A stretch of 64,000 bases of DNA from Strongylocentrotus purpuratus (GCF_000002235.5 NW_022145601.1:24398848-24462847), one strand, 5' to 3'; counted from the stretch's first letter, positions 55,601 through 64,000 are shown. Program-made: numbers and translations. The notes: generated by a model not told the origin, from the letters alone.

Positions 55601-58600
55601 CCTCCGCCATAGAGCAATTTAAACAAGTTTGGAGTTTAAATCTCCAGTGGTTCTTGAGATATCATGATAACAATCTCAATGTATGGAATTTCATAAGTTG
55701 ACCTCTGTGACCCTTGACCTTTGACCTACGTGCTCCAAAATCTAATCAGATTGTCTTCCTATGGTGATACACACTATCATTAAGTTTGAAGTTTAAATCT
55801 CCAGTGGTTCTTGAGATATTATGATATGGTGATACATACTATCATTAAGTTTGAAGTTTAAATCTCCAGTGGTTCTTGAGATATTATGATAACAATCTCA
55901 ATGTATGGAATTTCATAAGTTGACCTCTGTGACCCTTGACCTTTGACCTACATGCTCCAAAATCTAATCAGATCGTCTTCCTATGGTGATACATACTATC
56001 CTTAAGTTTGAAGTTTTTACATCTCCAGTGGTTCTTGAGATATCATGATAACAATCTCAATGTATGGAATTTCATAAGTTGACCTCTATGACCCTTGACC
56101 TTTGACCTACGTGCTCCAAAATGTAATCAGATTGTTTTCCTATAGTGATACACACTATCACTAAGTTTGAAGTTTAAATCTCCAGTGGTTCTTGAGATAT
56201 CATGATAACAATCTCAATGTATGGAATTTCATAAGTTGACCTCTGTGACCCTTGACCTTTGACATACGTGCTCCAAAATCTAATCAGATCGTCTTCCTAT
56301 GGTGATACATACTATCCTTAAGTTTGAAGTTTAAATCTCAAATGGTTCTTGAGATATCGCGCTAACAAACTCAATACAAGGAATTTCATAAGTTGACCTC
56401 TGTGACCTGTGACCTTTGACCTACGTACTCCAAAATCTAATCAGATCGTCTTCCTATGGTGATAAATACTATTCCCGAGTCTTAAGTTTAAATCTTAAAT
56501 GGTTCTTGAGATATTGTGATAACGGTCAAACGGGACGGACGTACGGATGGACAACCCGAAAACATGATGCCTCCGGCACCACCTTCGGTGGCGGAGGCAT
56601 AAAAAGTAAACGGCATAAAATTCCCTCAGATAGGATGTTAATTGGAGGCCCTGTATAGAGGAGAGTCACCACCTTTGCACGTTAAGAACCCACGGCACAA
56701 ATTGTATAAAAGTAGTGGAAACCTCGGTGTAGTGATCTACCTGCACACTCCCAATCACTTATACTGGGAAGAGAGACACGAGGGTTACCGTAATTCAGAT
56801 CGCTTCTCGCCTCCCAGGCACAGGTGACGCCAAATACTTAATGATAATAATAAAGTACATTGAAAGATATTGAAAACTGAACAAGTATTGGGTATATTTA
56901 ATTTTCATTTACCTCGTCGCAGCCATACATGAATTGGCAAGAGCTGGCATGCTTTGCGTAACATCGTCCGTATTCGTACAGGTCCTTGGATGTATACTTG
57001 ACGCCACAGAGCGTCGGAATGCGCTTTGAAGAGAATATTTCTTTCACTAGAGTTTCCATAGAAACTGTGAATACAGATAGAATTAAAAAATGTAAACTAC
57101 AGACTGATGGAAGCTTTAGTTTTAACTCTAGTATAGGATTCCAGTGAAACAATTGCTATATATCATTATCTTCACACATTTGCTCATAGACAATCAAATA
57201 CAAAGTGTCTTGTAGCTTTATAAACATACACCAACCTTTCCATCTTGAACAAGTTTTTTATGAAATGAGGTTCTAAATTCTACATGGGTGGAAAGAGATG
57301 GTAAATTGCCATTTGGTCTACAACCAGTTCGTCTACACAGTCTAATATCATTTTATCTATTTTTCATTTGGTCTAATGACTATTTAGGCTAATAACTATT
57401 TGGTCTAATGTCCATTTGGTCTAAACTCCAATAAGTTTAATAATAATAACAATAATGGTGTAAACTTATAGACCGCACACACCGTCCAGGGACGCTCATG
57501 GCACTAGCTCAGCAACAGTTCTCATTAATACAAGTGAAGTAATATTTATTTGATATTAAAGTTTATTAACCATGTGGTCTATTGCTCATTTAGTTTGATT
57601 TTCATTTGGTCTAATTCCCAGTTTGTCTACTATCCATATGGTCCAATAACCATTTGATTATTAGTATTTATGATTGAAATAAACAGGGCCAAGGTGATAA
57701 GTTTGGGGTTCCCCAGAAAACAGGATAACACAGATATTGATCCAGCAGGATAACTGAATAAATGGATAACTTCTTATTGGTACTATCCACAAGAATAAGG
57801 GGCAATTCAACAATCTAAAACTTACAGGCATTACTACCAACCATTGATGGATTGTGGTAGTAGAAGAAAGGAGTTTTGGGAGCAGCCGCTGCTACCTGCT
57901 CCAAGAAATGCACCATACCCTCTGAAAACGAGATGAAAAATGTGAAACAAAGTGAGATTAGTTTTGTTTGTTAAAAAGATGTGCTTTTACATCACAGACT
58001 GAATTCCCAATCTTTTTCAAATACCGTAGTGTAACAAGCAAAATATTATGCTTGCATTTTAAAGGGCAACTTCATGTCATCAATAAAAGTACAGTGATGC
58101 AATGTATTAGTCTGCTATAACAGTCTGCTACAGAAAAATATACAGTAGCCACATACAATAGAAAATAGTACACATGTACAGTGTACACGTACAAAATTAT
58201 GTATATTTACAACGGTCTCAAGTTTTTGTACCGGTATTAAGTAGATTACAAGGGGGGAAATGATAGCAACTATTTGAATGATAGCTTAAATTGTTGTTCC
58301 TCCTTTTCCCCCTCCCTCTCACCCCTCCCCAGGATTTCACTGATAATTTTAAATTGAAAATAGAAAGCCCTATATAGATGAGAAAACAGCGTCTCAGAGA
58401 ATGATATTATTTTAAAGGATTATGATTCATTTTCATATCCTCTGTTCAGAGCTAGAAGAGTTTAACTCTGTGTTTGAATAAGCATTGGAGTTGATGCCCT
58501 TCTGGCTCCAAAAAAACATGTATAGACTTCAAATTATTCACTAGATGGATCTTCGACTGCGTGCAGTTGAAAGTGATGCCTCCGTCATAGAGCAATTTTA

Positions 58601-61600
58601 CAAACCAAAATGGAAGAAATTTTTCAAATTCAAGTTCGGTTGTAATCCATTAACAGATTCTCAGAAGATCTTTGACCTCATGACCCCAAATGCAAGATAC
58701 ATACATGTCTAGCCAATTTGATGGTAATCCATCCATCGGTTTTAATGATAATGCAATCACAAGCTATTTTTGCATGATGAGCCCCATGACCTTTGACCTT
58801 TGACCTCATGACCCCAAAATCTAATCAGTTCATTGCCTGAGCAAGATACAAACATGTCCTGAGTTTGATGGTAATCTGTCCATCTGTTCTAATGATAATG
58901 TGATCACAAGCTATTTTTGCATACAAAATGAGCCATGTGACCTTTGACCTCATGACCCCAAAATCTAATCAATTCATTGGCTCTGCAAGTTACATACATG
59001 ACCAAAGTTTGGTAGGAATCCATCAGTTGGTTCTTGAGATATTGCGATCACGAGAACAGGACGTACGGACGGTACGTACGGACGGACGGACAACCCGAAA
59101 ACATAATGCCTCCGGCTTCTTTGTAACGGAGGCATAAAAACATTCATGGCCTGAGAGCCGAATTGCATTTTTTTTTCAAAGTATAATTCAGTGACAAAGT
59201 AAAATTACATGTAAAACATATGCATGATAACATTATGATATTAAAATCCATAAGTACTGCAGTATACCTACCAACATTTGAAGGCTTGTAGAAGAGGGGA
59301 GGTAGAGTTGATATGGCACTGGCTCCATGCTGTTCTGCATGCTTCCCCTACAACAAAAAAAGTCAAATTTCAAAATTCAAAAATTCTATTTCAAAATACG
59401 AAACAAATTCAAAATGTGAATTTCGTACATGTATATACAACATTTCAAATGTGGCCTACTGATTGAAATCTAAACATAAAAAACATCCAAACATTTTAAA
59501 TGTGAATTTCATACATGTACAACATTTCAAATGTGGCCTATACTGATTGAAATCCAAACATAAAAAACATCCAAACATTTTGGTATTATATCACTCGATC
59601 ACTAGAAACACAATAAATGAGGTGATGTACAGGTGATAATTAATATTATTTTTTATTATAACGTTTAAAAAAGATAACATATACATGTATCACAATACCA
59701 AAGGCAGATCAGTGTATTCAAAAGTGCAGGGGTTGGGGGACTTTTGGGAATCCTGTTGCATGCCCCAAGGCCTAAAATGGGGAGGGAGAACAGGATTTTT
59801 TCCCTTGGAATATACTTGTTATGCCCTAAACCTCTTTTTGTTTATCTCATACATTTTCCTTTCAAATTATAATGGGAAATTTAGCTACTATGCACCCCCC
59901 CCCCCCTCCCCCTCCTCCCAATTCACTTGCATGTACCGGTAGATACAATACTACCGTGTTTACACAGTGATCTGCCTCGAGGGTTGAAGCCGGGGTTGAA
60001 GTCGCGAGGCGTGTTGAACCCGGCAATTTTATGTCATGTGAAGGGGATCCTCGCGGCTTCAACCCGGCTTCAACCCTCGAGGCAGATAACTGTGTAAACA
60101 CGGTATACATTAACATTACAATACTACATGTAGTTAACTAGAATATAAGCAACTACGATGGCTGCATGGCCTTGGAGGGATATTGATTAGTTTTAATTGC
60201 CCTAGCATGAATGATATTGCATTCATGTATTCATAGATTAAAATCAACCGCAGTACGCTCAGCAAGAAAATGTCATGACAACTGGTGATCAGAGCATAAT
60301 AGGGGTATTATGTTGGCTAGGATTTAATGGAGCGTAATGGCAACTAGGCTAAAGCGGAAGTAATAATAAGTGCTTCTGGGAATGCCCATTATTACAATTT
60401 CTTTTAATCATTTGAGTTTACTGCTCAAAGATTTAGAATCGTATCGTGCTTGCTATAGATAAGTGCGGCATGGGTTTGTCACAGGCAATGAGTACGTTGC
60501 ATAGCACATATAATATCCCAACCAATATAGGTAAGGCCAGCACTGCTAGTAGCTGTCATGGTAACATTGCGATAAACAGTCAGTGTGTCATATGACCTAT
60601 GGATATTTGCATATATAATCAATGTCAAATGGTATGGTCTTAAATATAAACATCAAACAAGGAAAAAAGGGCGTCATTCATTTCTTTAAAACATGGTTTG
60701 ACATACAGGCCTCTTATGATAATCAACATAATGTACAGGAACATACATGGATGCACATGTACATGAATGCCTTTACCCATGTAAATGCCCATGCATGCAT
60801 TCATTGTCAGGGAAACTGACTGTGTACGTAAATAACAAACAAGGAACCACATGAATGTGTTCATGGATTAAGAGATAAAATCATCATAATATCATGCATG
60901 TTATTGCAGAATTAAGGCTATGTGAAAACAAACAAATTCATCTTAAAAAAGTATAAACCATAATCTCCCATATCCTCTTCTGCACATGCACCTACATTAT
61001 TAAAACAATTGTTGCAAATAAACCTTCAAATGTAGAATTTTGGTGATGTACATGTAATGTTTCTTCAATGGAATTTTTTTTTTGTAAAGGGAGAGGTCAA
61101 CCTGTTTCTGTTTAAGGAAGAAGTATGCAGCCATTTTTAAGATCCCCAACATATTGTTCAACTCTCCAATTAGATCTTGGGCGAGATTTAATTGCACCCA
61201 CGGTATGCAAGGGCTAACGCAGACTTTTTGCATTGAATGTAAATTTGTACTTGATTGTAGGTCATGTTTGGATTTTCTGTTGACATACAAAATATAGCCT
61301 TGACCATCATTCTATTGTACATGCGATGTCTTCTAATTAGTACTTACTAATTCTTGTATGTCCTTCAAGTTGGCAGCTCCAACATGGACAATAACTGCCT
61401 GAAATCTGCATAAATCAATACACACACACAAACATAAGAAAAAAATATGTTCACAGACCTGCACAAATTGTGTACAGTATATCATTACAAAATCATTATC
61501 AAATGTTGCATGGTTTCACTGAAAGATACCATCATATGCATATGGCTATAAAGTGAAGAAAGCGCAGATTTTGTTGACATGTTATGTTTACCCATGACCT

Positions 61601-63217
61601 CAAGTTTATGCGTATCAAATATCATTCAGAAATGACAATGTATTACTGAACTATGGCCAATATTGGAAATTAACCAAATGGCGCCTAGATGACGTCACGC
61701 ATCAGTAATAAAAAAAAATGTCTTTGTTAGGATCAATAATCATGCGTATGCCACATGCCATGATATTCATGGTCATGCACCACGCCATTAATGAGATATC
61801 CACCGGACAAGATTCATACAGAAAGAATTGGAAAAAAAAAAGAAACAAAAAAAATTCTGACGAAATCAATAGATGCTCTGCCATGCTTCGCGGTACATCA
61901 CCTAATAATAATCCTCTTCTTTATACATACCTTGTTTTCCCTAGAGCTATCCATTTTACAGCCAGAGCCTTCCTTTCTTCAACAGTCATAGACATACCTT
62001 CTCCTGTGGTTCCATTCACTGTAGGCAAATTTAAGAATATATCGCAGAATTTTTCAATGACTTTATACCAAGACCTGGTTTAAGGGCCCCTTAAAGGGAT
62101 TGGGTATCTTTAATTGCCTCAGATTCTTTAAAAAATCCTGGATTTAGCTCATGCTGCAATCATAATTATAAACCTTAAGGTCAGTCAGGAATCCCATGAC
62201 TTATACAAGCTGATCGCCTGTTTGATTACCAAGATATTTATGATTGGAATTAGAAAGTGCCTGGGAGGCTATAAACTGAATCACTGTAACCCTAGGGCAG
62301 GGGTTCTCACACTTTTTCTTTGACAATCCAGATGTGATGATATGAAAGCTGTAAGATCCAAAACATGGGATGCCAATTGCCTGAAAATTCTTATGGTCGA
62401 TCGTATACTCCAACTTATAAAGAAGAACAATGTACAATATGATTGCTGGAAATTAAGCTGGGCACGACTCAAGCATTACTCAATTTTGTTTCAGACTTAG
62501 ACAATCTACTACTAAATTTTACAGTAATGATACATGTATACTGGAGATAATGAGGCTTGTTTCAAGTATATATCTGATCCAAGGCGAATTGTTAGTTTAA
62601 AAAAAACATATAGCCACCAGTGCTTCCACTCATTTAAATAGACTATATAATAGAACGCTGAATATCCTGGAATTTTTTGGATTTTCTTTACACTTTCAAA
62701 ATGCCTCTTACGTGGATTTTTCATTTGGATGAAATTGCTATGGGGAGAACAAAATCATACGACTTCTCACACAGTACCAGATTATGAACTTTAAACTTTA
62801 AATTTTCCAAGCGAGTCTGCCTTAGGGCCCCTGGATAGCCGTTGTGAGAGATGAAAACTCTTTTTGCGCTGCCCCCATTGTGTGCTCCTTTCAAAGAGCA
62901 CAAAAAACCCTCAGATGATACTGGACACAACATTCAATGGGATGAAAAAGGATTATAATCCTTCACCAACACTGAATAGGGACTCCTGCTATGATATTGT
63001 TGCATTTCTTCGCTCCAGTGATCTCGAGGTAGAAGAGAGCAAGAAATTGTGTAAATAATAAAAAGTCGACAGGCAGACGCTTTCTAATGCGGACTGAGCA
63101 AACTCTCTTCTTCATACATACAGGATAGACTGAATTTGTGACTTACCAAACACATAGTGAACACCATCAGCAGCTAGCTTGTCTGCATACTCTTCTAAGA
63201 CGTCAAAGTTAATGTCA
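30501..63217 (-). CDS. NPL: N-acetylneuraminate lyase (NPL), ten visible exons, extreme N terminus off the right edge
   Basis: NPL splits sialic acid (Neu5Ac) into N-acetylmannosamine and pyruvate in the cytosol, through a Schiff base on a lysine of a TIM barrel (DHDPS/NAL family). Exons, in gene order: 63147-63217, 61931-62018, 61348-61405, 59272-59347, 57826-57921, 56913-57064, 34736-34782, 33210-33294, 32269-32308, 30501-30652. They join in phase into 287 codons plus TAA. Motifs: VNGTTGEG (pyruvate carboxylate binding), VIVHVGAANLKDIQEL, PKTPFFYYHNPSMVG (catalytic tyrosine), IPTLCGVKYTSKDL (Schiff-base lysine in GVKY), YGCDEQLLPGLSMG, FIGSTYNYLG, GTNKAIMSLVGPEMGPARSP. Human NPL has about 320 residues, so roughly 25 at the start are missing here. 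The intron between exons six and seven is about 22 kb and holds a giant satellite-filled element. Confidence 0.93.
31590..31870 (+). mobile_element. 5'-truncated SINE
   Basis: The body CCTTTGGCAAGATATTGACC ... CTCCACCCAGGTGTTAAATG resembles the SINE at 34180-34385, and the tail AAAGCGCTTAGAAACATTGT ... GAGCGCTATGTAAGCG is a common SINE 3' end. The tRNA-like head is absent. NPL intron. Confidence 0.6.
32102..32216. mobile_element. MITE with 7-bp target duplication
   Basis: CAGAGCCATCTATACACAGA GTTTGGCCAA at the left is inverted at the right (TTGGCCAAACTCTGTGTATA GATGGCTTTGA), with a near-perfect stem of about 30 bp. ACAGTAT lies directly on both sides (32095-32101 and 32217-32223). NPL intron. 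Confidence 0.75.
32269..32308 (-). CDS. NPL: NPL exon (40 bp)
   Basis: Acceptor AATTCCAG, donor GTAAGT. Encodes FRIQALVSVLIKY plus the first base of Gly. It fits F-C-I-Q-x-F-I-N-F-V-V-K-L-G in human NPL. Confidence 0.92.
32826..32945. mobile_element. MITE-like inverted repeat (CGTCATAA family)
   Basis: AATCACAAAATCGTCATAAG at the left is the imperfect inverse of TTATGACGGTTTTGTGAAAC at the right, with CAAGTTTG/GAACTTGC inside. A related half is at about 28745-28850 (TTTCACTAAATCGTCATAAG). Confidence 0.55.
33210..33294 (-). CDS. NPL: NPL exon
   Basis: Acceptor TTTAG, donor GTAAGT. Encodes (S)TYNYLGRVANRIMTAFEA then GDMPSARKEQ, matching the TYNYLGKKTNQMLEAF helix region. Confidence 0.95.
33703..33838. 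mobile_element. MITE-like inverted repeat (136 bp)
   Basis: AAGGAAATTGAACTCCAGAC ACTTTGAGA is perfectly inverted at the right (TCTCAAAGTGTCTGGAGTTC AATTTCCTT). With two mismatches the arms extend outward through ATACATGCAC. The loop is about 48 bp. Confidence 0.8.
33840..34010 (-). mobile_element. tRNA-derived SINE
   Basis: On the minus strand the head reads GAGGTGCTGTGGTTGAGTGG (A box) and later GGTTTCGAATCC (B box), followed by the TGGCAAGACATTAATCTACA body motif. NPL intron. Confidence 0.7.
34062..34092. repeat. (GA)n microsatellite
   Basis: Uninterrupted GA repeats with one AA interruption, beside a (GT)n stretch at 34118-34133. Confidence 0.9.
34165..34385 (+). mobile_element. tRNA-derived SINE
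   Basis: GGTACTGTGGTCCAATGGAT (A box) and GGGGTTCCAATCTC (B box) in tRNA spacing, then CTTTGGCAAAACATTAATCT and CCACCCAGGTGAGGTAAATG. Same family as the element at 31590-31870 and in opposite orientation to 33840-34010. Confidence 0.75.
34475..34695. repeat. Purine-rich GA/GGA low-complexity tract
   Basis: About 220 bp of almost pure purine with (GA)n and G runs, ending 41 bp from the NPL exon at 34736-34782. Read as the NPL transcript it is a C/U-rich tract just downstream of that exon's donor. Confidence 0.9.
34736..34782 (-). CDS. NPL: NPL exon (47 bp)
   Basis: Encodes QLLPGLSMGCEAFIG. Acceptor CTTGAAACAG, donor GTATTT. Its 3' neighbour restores GSTYNYLG across the junction, an exact family motif. 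It is only 282 bp from the left end of the 20-kb element. Confidence 0.93.
35065..35090 (+). repeat. Left terminal inverted repeat of the giant element
   Basis: Starts CAGTTCCGCCTGCGATCAAC and continues GTCACA. Outside is TA; inside follow GGATCGCGCGCATACGCGTG and further GATCGC palindromes. Confidence 0.8.
35240..37080. repeat. Diverged tandem array, left part of the giant element
   Basis: Units of about 200-450 bp repeat TTTAAGTTGCGGCGGGAA, AACTAATCGGCGG, CTAAACCAAAATCAAATTGG and GGACTTGTTATCTTAT. In the longer units there is also a palindromic block TTGATCGCGCGCATATGCGT GCACTTGCGATCGCAATC, at about 35835, 36285, 36650 and 36940. One unit carries a G run. No coding content. Confidence 0.85.
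37140..38875. repeat. ~115-bp tandem array with CGCG hairpin and poly-C
   Basis: About 15 units, each with CCGCGCGAAGCGCGGAAGCT (a perfect short hairpin), TTTCATTAAATTATTA, GAAAGAAGACGATTCGTTGT ACC and TCGACTCTTAATCCTTGT, ending in a variable C run. Flanking sequences around 37100 and 40060 (TAGTAGCGGATCTGTATC) are duplicates, as if this array had grown inside one unit of the neighbouring array. Confidence 0.9.
39340..40060. repeat. Second block of the diverged GATCGC array
   Basis: Two further units of the family at 35240-37080, with CTAAACCAAAATCAAATTGG, GTTGCGGCGGG and TGCGTGCACTTGCGAACGCA ATCGATCGCAATCAC. Directly repeats the arrangement at 36560-37080. Confidence 0.85.
40120..41000. other. 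Unclassified sequence inside the giant element
   Basis: No similarity to the neighbouring arrays and no coding frame of note. The part from 40780 is rich in CA/TACACACA simple sequence. It ends at the assembly gap. Confidence 0.5.
41001..41500. other. Assembly gap (500 N)
   Basis: Exactly 500 undetermined bases, probably a placeholder of unknown true length, at the left edge of the 882-bp array. Open frames that cross it are artefacts. Confidence 0.97.
41501..52923. repeat. 882-bp macrosatellite, at least 13 units
   Basis: CATCTTTGCTGGGCTGG recurs at 41505, 42388, 43270, 44150, 45032, 45911, 46795, 47677, 48555, 49440, 50326, 51212 and 52099, spacing 878-887 bp. Units are nearly identical; most length change lies in one G run (7 to about 15) and one T run. 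Each unit holds CACGTG, a GCGATCAGCTGCGATCAG cluster, and short frames of 60 and about 72 codons in opposite strands. The 60-codon frame is unchanged in every unit, but so is most of the DNA, so this is not evidence for protein. The last unit (from 52099) is diverged in its final 140 bp. The array abuts the gap and may be longer. Confidence 0.97.
52924..53937. other. Unclassified sequence right of the macrosatellite
   Basis: No recognised gene. It contains a short duplication around two GGGCGAGAAAAAAAA blocks (about 53555 and 53618), and otherwise A/T-rich sequence with no similarity to the arrays on either side. Confidence 0.5.
53938..54303. repeat. ~125-bp tandem array, three units
   Basis: Each unit has CTCACTTTTTATTTC, TAGCGCAAGTGATATT, CTTTCTTTCCGTCGGCTT, ATGAAAGCCGGTAATATCAG and CGACA. 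The third unit is slightly shorter. Confidence 0.85.
54309..55042. repeat. 46-bp tandem array, about 16 units
   Basis: Unit: TCCGTAGGGGCAACAAAGTC TTGCCGATAATTATTGTTTT TAGATC. The period is 46 throughout. Variation is mostly single bases (CCTTG/TCTTG, GGGG/GGAG). There are no unique spacers, so it is not a CRISPR-type array. Confidence 0.95.
55340..55365 (-). repeat. Right terminal inverted repeat of the giant element
   Basis: Exact reverse complement of 35065-35090, ending GATCGCAGGCGGAACTG, followed by TA. The adjoining 140 bp inside is dense in GCGATC/GATCGC (GAGCGCGCGATCGCGCTC). Confidence 0.8.
55561..56605 (+). repeat. Interspersed repeat with internal monomers (family A, copy 2)
   Basis: Head: TAGATGGAATTTTGACTGCG CGCAGTCGAAAA (palindromic) and ATGATGCCTCCGCCATAGAG. 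About five monomers of 150-210 bp follow (AAGTTTGAAGTTTAAATCTC CAGTGGTTCTTGAGATAT, TGACCTCTGTGACCC, TGACCTTTGACCTACG, CCAAAATCTAATCAGAT). Tail: GGACGGACGTACGGATGGAC, then a hairpin GCCTCCGGCACCACCTTCGG TGGCGGAGGC. It starts 196 bp outside the right end of the giant element. Confidence 0.85.
56640..56830 (+). mobile_element. SINE body fragment
   Basis: GGAGGCCCTGTATAGAGGAG AGTCACCACC, CACGTTAAGAACCCAC and GAAACCTCGGTGTAGTGATC match the body of the minus-strand SINE at 9328-9702. Head and GAA tail are absent. Confidence 0.7.
56913..57064 (-). CDS. NPL: NPL exon with the Schiff-base lysine
   Basis: Acceptor TGTATTCACAG, donor GTAAAT. Encodes (F)SMETLVKEIFSSKRIPTLC, GVKYTSKDLYEYGRCYAKHA and SSCQFMYGCDE. 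The lysine in GVKY aligns with the active-site lysine of human NPL (GLKF). Confidence 0.95.
57310..57660. repeat. ATTTGGTCTA minisatellite, interrupted
   Basis: Irregular repeats of CATTTGGTCTAAT and variants in two clusters (about 57310-57430 and 57575-57660). They are separated by ~145 bp with an AATAATAATAACAATAATGG tract and a GGGACGCTCATGGCACTAGC segment. NPL intron. Confidence 0.8.
57826..57921 (-). CDS. NPL: NPL exon with the catalytic tyrosine
   Basis: Acceptor TCGTTTTCAG. Encodes EGMVHFLEQVAAAAPKTPFF then YYHNPSMVGSNA. The donor is taken as the strong GTAAGT after GCCT. A GTAGTA 12 bp upstream would also keep the frame, but would remove four residues from the GVN-FPM-like segment conserved in the family. 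Confidence 0.93.
58542..59138 (+). repeat. Interspersed repeat with internal monomers (family A, copy 3)
   Basis: Head: TAGATGGATCTTCGACTGCG TGCAGTTGAAAG and GATGCCTCCGTCATAGAGC. Three monomers of about 160 bp with GACCCCAAAATCTAATCA. Tail: GGACGGACGGACAACCCGAA and a short GCCTCCGGC...GGAGGC hairpin. Same order as the copies at 1323 and 55561. Confidence 0.85.
59272..59347 (-). CDS. NPL: NPL exon
   Basis: Acceptor TTTGTTGTAG, donor GTAGGT. Encodes GKHAEQHGASAISTLPPLFY KPSNV, matching the A-x-x-x-G-A-[DS]-[GA]-I-x-x-x-x-P-x-[FY]-x-KP block. Confidence 0.95.
59414..59580. repeat. Tandem duplication, two ~82-bp units
   Basis: AATGTGAATTTC[GA]TACATGTA, ACAACATTTCAAATGTGGCC and AAACATAAAAAACATCCAAA CATTTT occur twice in a row, differing by small indels. 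NPL intron. Confidence 0.85.
59952..60105. mobile_element. MITE with TACCGTGTTTACACAGT ends
   Basis: TACCGTGTTTACACAGTGAT CTGCCTCGAGGGTTGAAGCC at the left is inverted at the right (GGCTTCAACCCTCGAGGCAG AT, then ACTGTGTAAACACGGTA) with small gaps. Arms are about 57 bp, GC-richer than the surroundings. Confidence 0.8.
61348..61405 (-). CDS. NPL: NPL exon
   Basis: Encodes (R)FQAVIVHVGAANLKDIQEL. The acceptor TTTATGCAG is chosen over the nearer ATTTCAG because only it keeps the frame from the preceding exon. Donor GTAAGT. Confidence 0.93.
61931..62018 (-). CDS. NPL: NPL exon with the GTTGEG motif
   Basis: Acceptor TTGCCTACAG, donor GTATGT. Encodes VNGTTGEGMSMTVEERKALA then VKWIALGKT. GTTGEG is the diagnostic DHDPS/NAL substrate-carboxylate loop. 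Confidence 0.95.
63147..63217 (-). CDS. NPL: NPL exon (first visible)
   Basis: Acceptor CCTTTTGATAG, donor GTAAGT. Encodes DINFDVLEEYADKLAADGVH YVF, matching the INFSVI..YVDYL helix after the first barrel strand. It begins with the last base of a codon, so an upstream exon must exist. Confidence 0.9.
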
Positions 63218-64000
63218 CTATCAAAAGGAAAGAATAAACAGAGAGCAATGGAAATTAAATAAAAAAGTATGGGAAAAATATGATGTACAATGTAAGCAGG
63301 GGCGGATCCAGCTGGCGACAAGGGGGGGGGGGGCCAAATCTTGAGAATTTGTTTAGCGCCGATTCATCAAGCCGGTGAATAAGCGGGGGAGGGGGGTGAT
63401 GGAGAGGAGAACCGCTAATTTCTATAATTATCTTCTTTGGGGCAGGGGGGGGGCAAGGGGGGCCCGCTTTTGTTTTTGTTTTTTGTTTTAAAAAAAAGTT
63501 AAATTTACATTATTATCCTATTTATTTTACCGTTTTGGGGGAGGGGGGGGGGGGGGGGGAGGGGCACGGGCCGGAGAAATCGCTACGCGGATCCCAGCCT
63601 GAATGTAAGTATTGGGTTAAGAAATCATTCTCTTTTCACAAACTTTTTCTTCTATCTCTGAGCAATGACATACAATATGATGTGAAACTTTCAAACATAC
63701 ATGTGCTACAGGGTGGTCAAACAAAAAAATTCAAACTTGTAAAATTGAAACCCAGAAGGAGTATGAACTGGGCTTGTGTAGGGGCTCTAAGGTTCTTAGA
63801 TGCACTCTGACACAATCTGAGCAATTGTTTGGAGCATTTTCAAACAAATTTAATGACTAATATGTCATAAATGATATTAGTTGAGGAAGATTTTAAACCA
63901 GCGGTATCAAAATTCAAACCCTTTGCTGCTACATGTTAACAGCCCCCTTTTTGGGTCCCCCTGTACTGTGTATGTCAATAACAGTAAGATGAATATATTG
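63218..64000. other. NPL upstream intron sequence with a poly-G repeat
   Basis: No exon for the missing NPL N terminus was found on the minus strand. 63296-63560 holds a poly-G-containing repeat (GGGGCGGATCCAGCTGGCGA, several G runs) related to 7157-7360. The remainder is unremarkable. Confidence 0.5.

Noticed and set aside
61718..62083. 121-codon plus-strand frame
   Set aside because: It is antisense to a real NPL exon (61931-62018), has no family resemblance and includes simple A-rich sequence.

Overview
This is eukaryotic, intron-rich genomic DNA, A+T rich, with long G/C homopolymers, frequent tacatgta-type motifs and many short inverted-repeat elements. Gene content and repeat style fit a marine deuterostome, most likely a sea urchin or another echinoderm. 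That is inference, because no diagnostic species sequence is present.

Three conserved protein-coding genes can be assembled exon by exon, with splice sites and reading phase agreeing throughout. (1) The first four coding exons of VPS13D lie on the minus strand (3375 down to 842), and the gene continues off the left edge. (2) A complete SUMF2, the non-catalytic paralogue of the formylglycine-generating enzyme, lies on the plus strand in nine coding exons (8854-23213). It has a signal peptide, a lysine-rich C-terminal extension and an RNEL end. (3) An N-acetylneuraminate lyase (NPL) gene, nearly complete, lies on the minus strand in ten visible exons (63217 down to 30501). Only about the first 25 residues are missing, off the right edge. 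VPS13D and SUMF2 are head to head across 5.5 kb, and SUMF2 and NPL converge across 7.3 kb. The three genes act in unrelated processes (organelle lipid transfer, ER sulfatase modification, sialic acid breakdown), and nothing here suggests a functional cluster.

The most unusual structure is inside the 22-kb NPL intron between exons at 56913-57064 and 34736-34782. A 20.3-kb block (35065-55365) is bounded by perfect 26-bp terminal inverted repeats starting CAGTTCCGCC, flanked by TA on both sides. It is made almost wholly of tandem arrays: a diverged array rich in GATCGC palindromes, a ~115-bp array with a CGCG hairpin and poly-C, an 882-bp macrosatellite of at least 13 near-identical units (with a 500-base assembly gap at its left edge), a ~130-bp array and a 46-bp array. 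No transposase or other protein is recognisable in it. It looks like a giant non-autonomous DNA element, or a satellite complex captured between transposon ends.

Other accessory features: a likely solo LTR (3928-4341); a foldback element with three tandem arm copies and a nested inverted repeat (5441-6961); a tRNA-derived SINE and a LINE fragment that share the same 3' tail (9328-9702 and about 10410-10920); several TA-flanked MITEs; a 1.77-kb near-palindrome in SUMF2 intron 5; and decayed tandem copies of SUMF2 exon 5 interleaved with a reverse-transcriptase-like motif. A repeat family present three times (1323-1798, 55561-56605, 58542-59138) carries consensus DR1 nuclear-receptor half-site pairs.
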